Below are positions 62,458 to 64,000 of a stretch of 64,000 nucleotides of DNA, piece after piece. The notes beneath the pieces are model-generated. The model searched no databases. It was not told the DNA's origin and saw only the letters and a list, made by a program, of their open reading frames with translations. Where the stretch lies: positions 1 through 64,000 of the forward strand of contig JAKFWF010000042.1 of NCBI GenBank assembly GCA_021730785.1. The letters run 5' to 3'. The stretch comes from Hyphomicrobiaceae bacterium (GTDB lineage Bacteria > Pseudomonadota > Alphaproteobacteria > Rhizobiales > Hyphomicrobiaceae). Within the stretch, counting starts at the first letter, position 1. Every line of letters starts with the position of its first letter. A program made the position numbers and the translations under genes.

Positions 62458-64000
62458 ATGGCATCCGAGACGCCCCCCGACGCCGCCCGCGAGCGCTACA
62501 ACGCGGCCGCGCGGGAAAAGCATTGGCAAGGCGTCTGGGAGGCGCGCGAAACGTTCAAGACCTCGAACGTGGATCGTCGGCCCAAGTGCTACGTGCTCGA
62601 GATGTTCCCCTATCCCTCGGGGCGCATCCACATGGGCCACGTGCGCAACTACGCCCTGGGCGATGTGTTCGCCCGCTACAAGCGCGCCAAGGGGTTCAAC
62701 GTGCTCCATCCCATGGGTTGGGACGCATTCGGCATGCCGGCCGAAAACGCCGCCATGGAAAAGAAGACCCATCCGGCCAAATGGACCTACGAAAACATCG
62801 CTGCGATGAAGAAGCAGCTGAAATCCATGGGACTTTCGCTCGATTGGTCACGCGAGATCGCGACTTGCGACGTGGCCTACTACCACCAGCAGCAGAAGCT
62901 GTTTCTGGCCATGTACAAGAAGGGCCTCGCCTATCGCGGCGTGGGTCGGGTCAACTGGGATCCCGTCGACCAGACCGTGCTGGCCAACGAACAGGTGATC
63001 GACGGGCGCGGTTGGCGCTCGAATGCCCTGGTCGAGCAGCGCGAAATGCCGTCCTGGTATTTCAGGATCACCAAGTACAGCGATGAACTGCTGGACGAGC
63101 TCGCAACCCTGGAGCGCTGGCCGGAAAAAGTGCGCCTGATGCAGGCCAATTGGATCGGCCGCTCAGAAGGCCTGTTGATGCACTACGCGCTGTCCGGCAA
63201 GGCCCTGCCGAAGGGCAAGAAGTGGGCGGAGCTCGAAGTGTTCACCACCCGCGCCGACACCATCTTTGGCGGCTCGTTCTGCGCGCTGTCGCCCGGACAC
63301 CCACTGACCGTCGAACTGGCAAGGAAAAGCAAGGGTCTCCAGACGTTCATCGAGGAATGTGCCAAGACGGGCACCTCGGCCGAGGAAATGGCGAAGGCCG
63401 AGAAACTGGGCTTCGACACCGGTCTCGAGGCGACGCATCCCTTGATTCCGAACCGGAAAATCCCAGTGTTCGTCGCCAACTTCGTGCTCATGGGATACGG
63501 CACAGGGGCGATCTTCGGCTGTCCCGGTCATGACCAGCGCGACTACGACTTCGCGGCCAAGTATCATTTGCCGATCACGCCGGTGGTGGTGCCCGAAGAC
63601 CAGGATGCCCGTACGTTCCACCTGGCGGGCAAGGCCTACGACGGGCCCGGCAGAATCGCCAACTCTGGATTGCTCGATGGCATGACGATCGAGACGGCCA
63701 AGGCCGAAGTTGCCCGCCAGCTCGAGGACATCGGCAAGGGCAAGCGCCGGACCATGTACCGGCTGCGTGACTGGGGTCTGTCGCGCCAGCGCTATTGGGG
63801 CTGTCCGATCCCGATCATCCACTGCGATGCATGCGGTCCGCAGGCCGTGCCGGACGAGCAGTTGCCGGTGAAGTTGCCGGACGATGTCACCTTCGACGTA
63901 CCGGGCAACCCGCTGCTGCAGCATCCGACGTGGAAGCATTGCGCATGCCCGGCGTGTGGCAAAGCGGCGACGCGAGAGACGGATACGATGGACACGTTTG
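62458..64000 (+). CDS. leuS: Leucine-tRNA ligase (5' part)
   Basis: The first 514 codons of a class I synthetase; the gene runs off the window. [15 protein letters not shown] carries the HIGH-like motif (HMGH). The editing domain has [10 protein letters not shown] (about residue 265) and [26 protein letters not shown] and CPACG (zinc-binding type) follow. ATG 62458 is chosen; family proteins begin close to [14 protein letters not shown]. The phased site array ends 90 bp upstream, so leuS could also be affected by whatever binds there. Confidence 0.97.
   Translation, partial: MASETPPDAARERYNAAAREKHWQGVWEARETFKTSNVDRRPKCYVLEMFPYPSGRIHMGHVRNYALGDVFARYKRAKGFNVLHPMGWDAFGMPAENAAMEKKTHPAKWTYENIAAMKKQLKSMGLSLDWSREIATCDVAYYHQQQKLFLAMYKKGLAYRGVGRVNWDPVDQTVLANEQVIDGRGWRSNALVEQREMPSWYFRITKYSDELLDELATLERWPEKVRLMQANWIGRSEGLLMHYALSGKALPKGKKWAELEVFTTRADTIFGGSFCALSPGHPLTVELARKSKGLQTFIEECAKTGTSAEEMAKAEKLGFDTGLEATHPLIPNRKIPVFVANFVLMGYGTGAIFGCPGHDQRDYDFAAKYHLPITPVVVPEDQDARTFHLAGKAYDGPGRIANSGLLDGMTIETAKAEVARQLEDIGKGKRRTMYRLRDWGLSRQRYWGCPIPIIHCDACGPQAVPDEQLPVKLPDDVTFDVPGNPLLQHPTWKHCACPACGKAATRETDTMDTF

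Overview
The window is GC-rich chromosomal DNA from an alphaproteobacterium. The best marker is GcrA, a cell-cycle regulator of that class. The DUF2948-hisD pair and the kdtA-lpxK-DUF4170 group also fit, and the set as a whole looks Rhodospirillales-like. Genus cannot be read from the sequence. Most genes are housekeeping or ordinary metabolism, densely packed on both strands with many 4-bp or abutting junctions.

Layout. 0-2 kb is accessory: a toxin-antitoxin pair whose toxin is broken, an unplaced small gene and a RAYT/IS200-like transposase with an altered HUH motif. 2-6.5 kb holds a ureohydrolase plus class III aminotransferase pair, an alpha/beta hydrolase and a GT4 glycosyltransferase. 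6.5-9.9 kb is infC, rpmI, rplT and pheS; a 518-bp element coding for a GIY-YIG nuclease lies between infC and rpmI. 10-24 kb carries a membrane protein, gcrA, RidA, an MFS carrier, a guanine-type deaminase, a TPR lipoprotein, an M17 peptidase with an NlpC/P60 enzyme, a VOC protein, hisD-DUF2948 and a DEAD-box helicase. 24-28.6 kb is a surface-polysaccharide type cluster (two methyltransferases, GT2, WbsX-like) with less GC-biased sequence. 28.6-33.8 kb is catabolic: an FAD hydroxylase with DUF2783, an IlvD/arabonate-type dehydratase, a frameshifted Uma2 gene and an RraA-like protein. 33.8-38.7 kb covers lipid A/Kdo (lpxK, kdtA, DUF4170, a phosphatase) and ubiA. 38.8-48.7 kb holds rsmE, pdxH, oxidoreductases, a TPP enzyme and an S10 peptidase. 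48.7-50.6 kb is prfH-rtcB with an adjacent tRNA-like structured RNA. 50.8-60.8 kb holds an L,D-transpeptidase, a HAD enzyme, a strange motif-rich interval with tiny genes, dsbB-yqaA, a Csp-like copper protein, a pyrimidine nucleotidase, a DMT carrier and yggS. The window ends with a class II Fic gene, an A/T-rich array of about 17 phased 8-bp sites, and the 5' part of leuS.

The most unusual items are: (1) the phased TGTCGAT/ATCGACA array between fic and leuS, which may be the operator of the Fic protein's own winged-helix domain; (2) the GIY-YIG gene flanked by long inverted, hairpin-forming repeats inside the infC-rpmI operon; (3) the tRNA-like RNA next to the ribosome-repair pair rtcB-prfH; (4) the 53.1-54.0 kb interval with at least 12 copies of ACGCAAC and a CTCAA microsatellite. 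Functions are assigned from protein motifs read by eye; no database search was possible.
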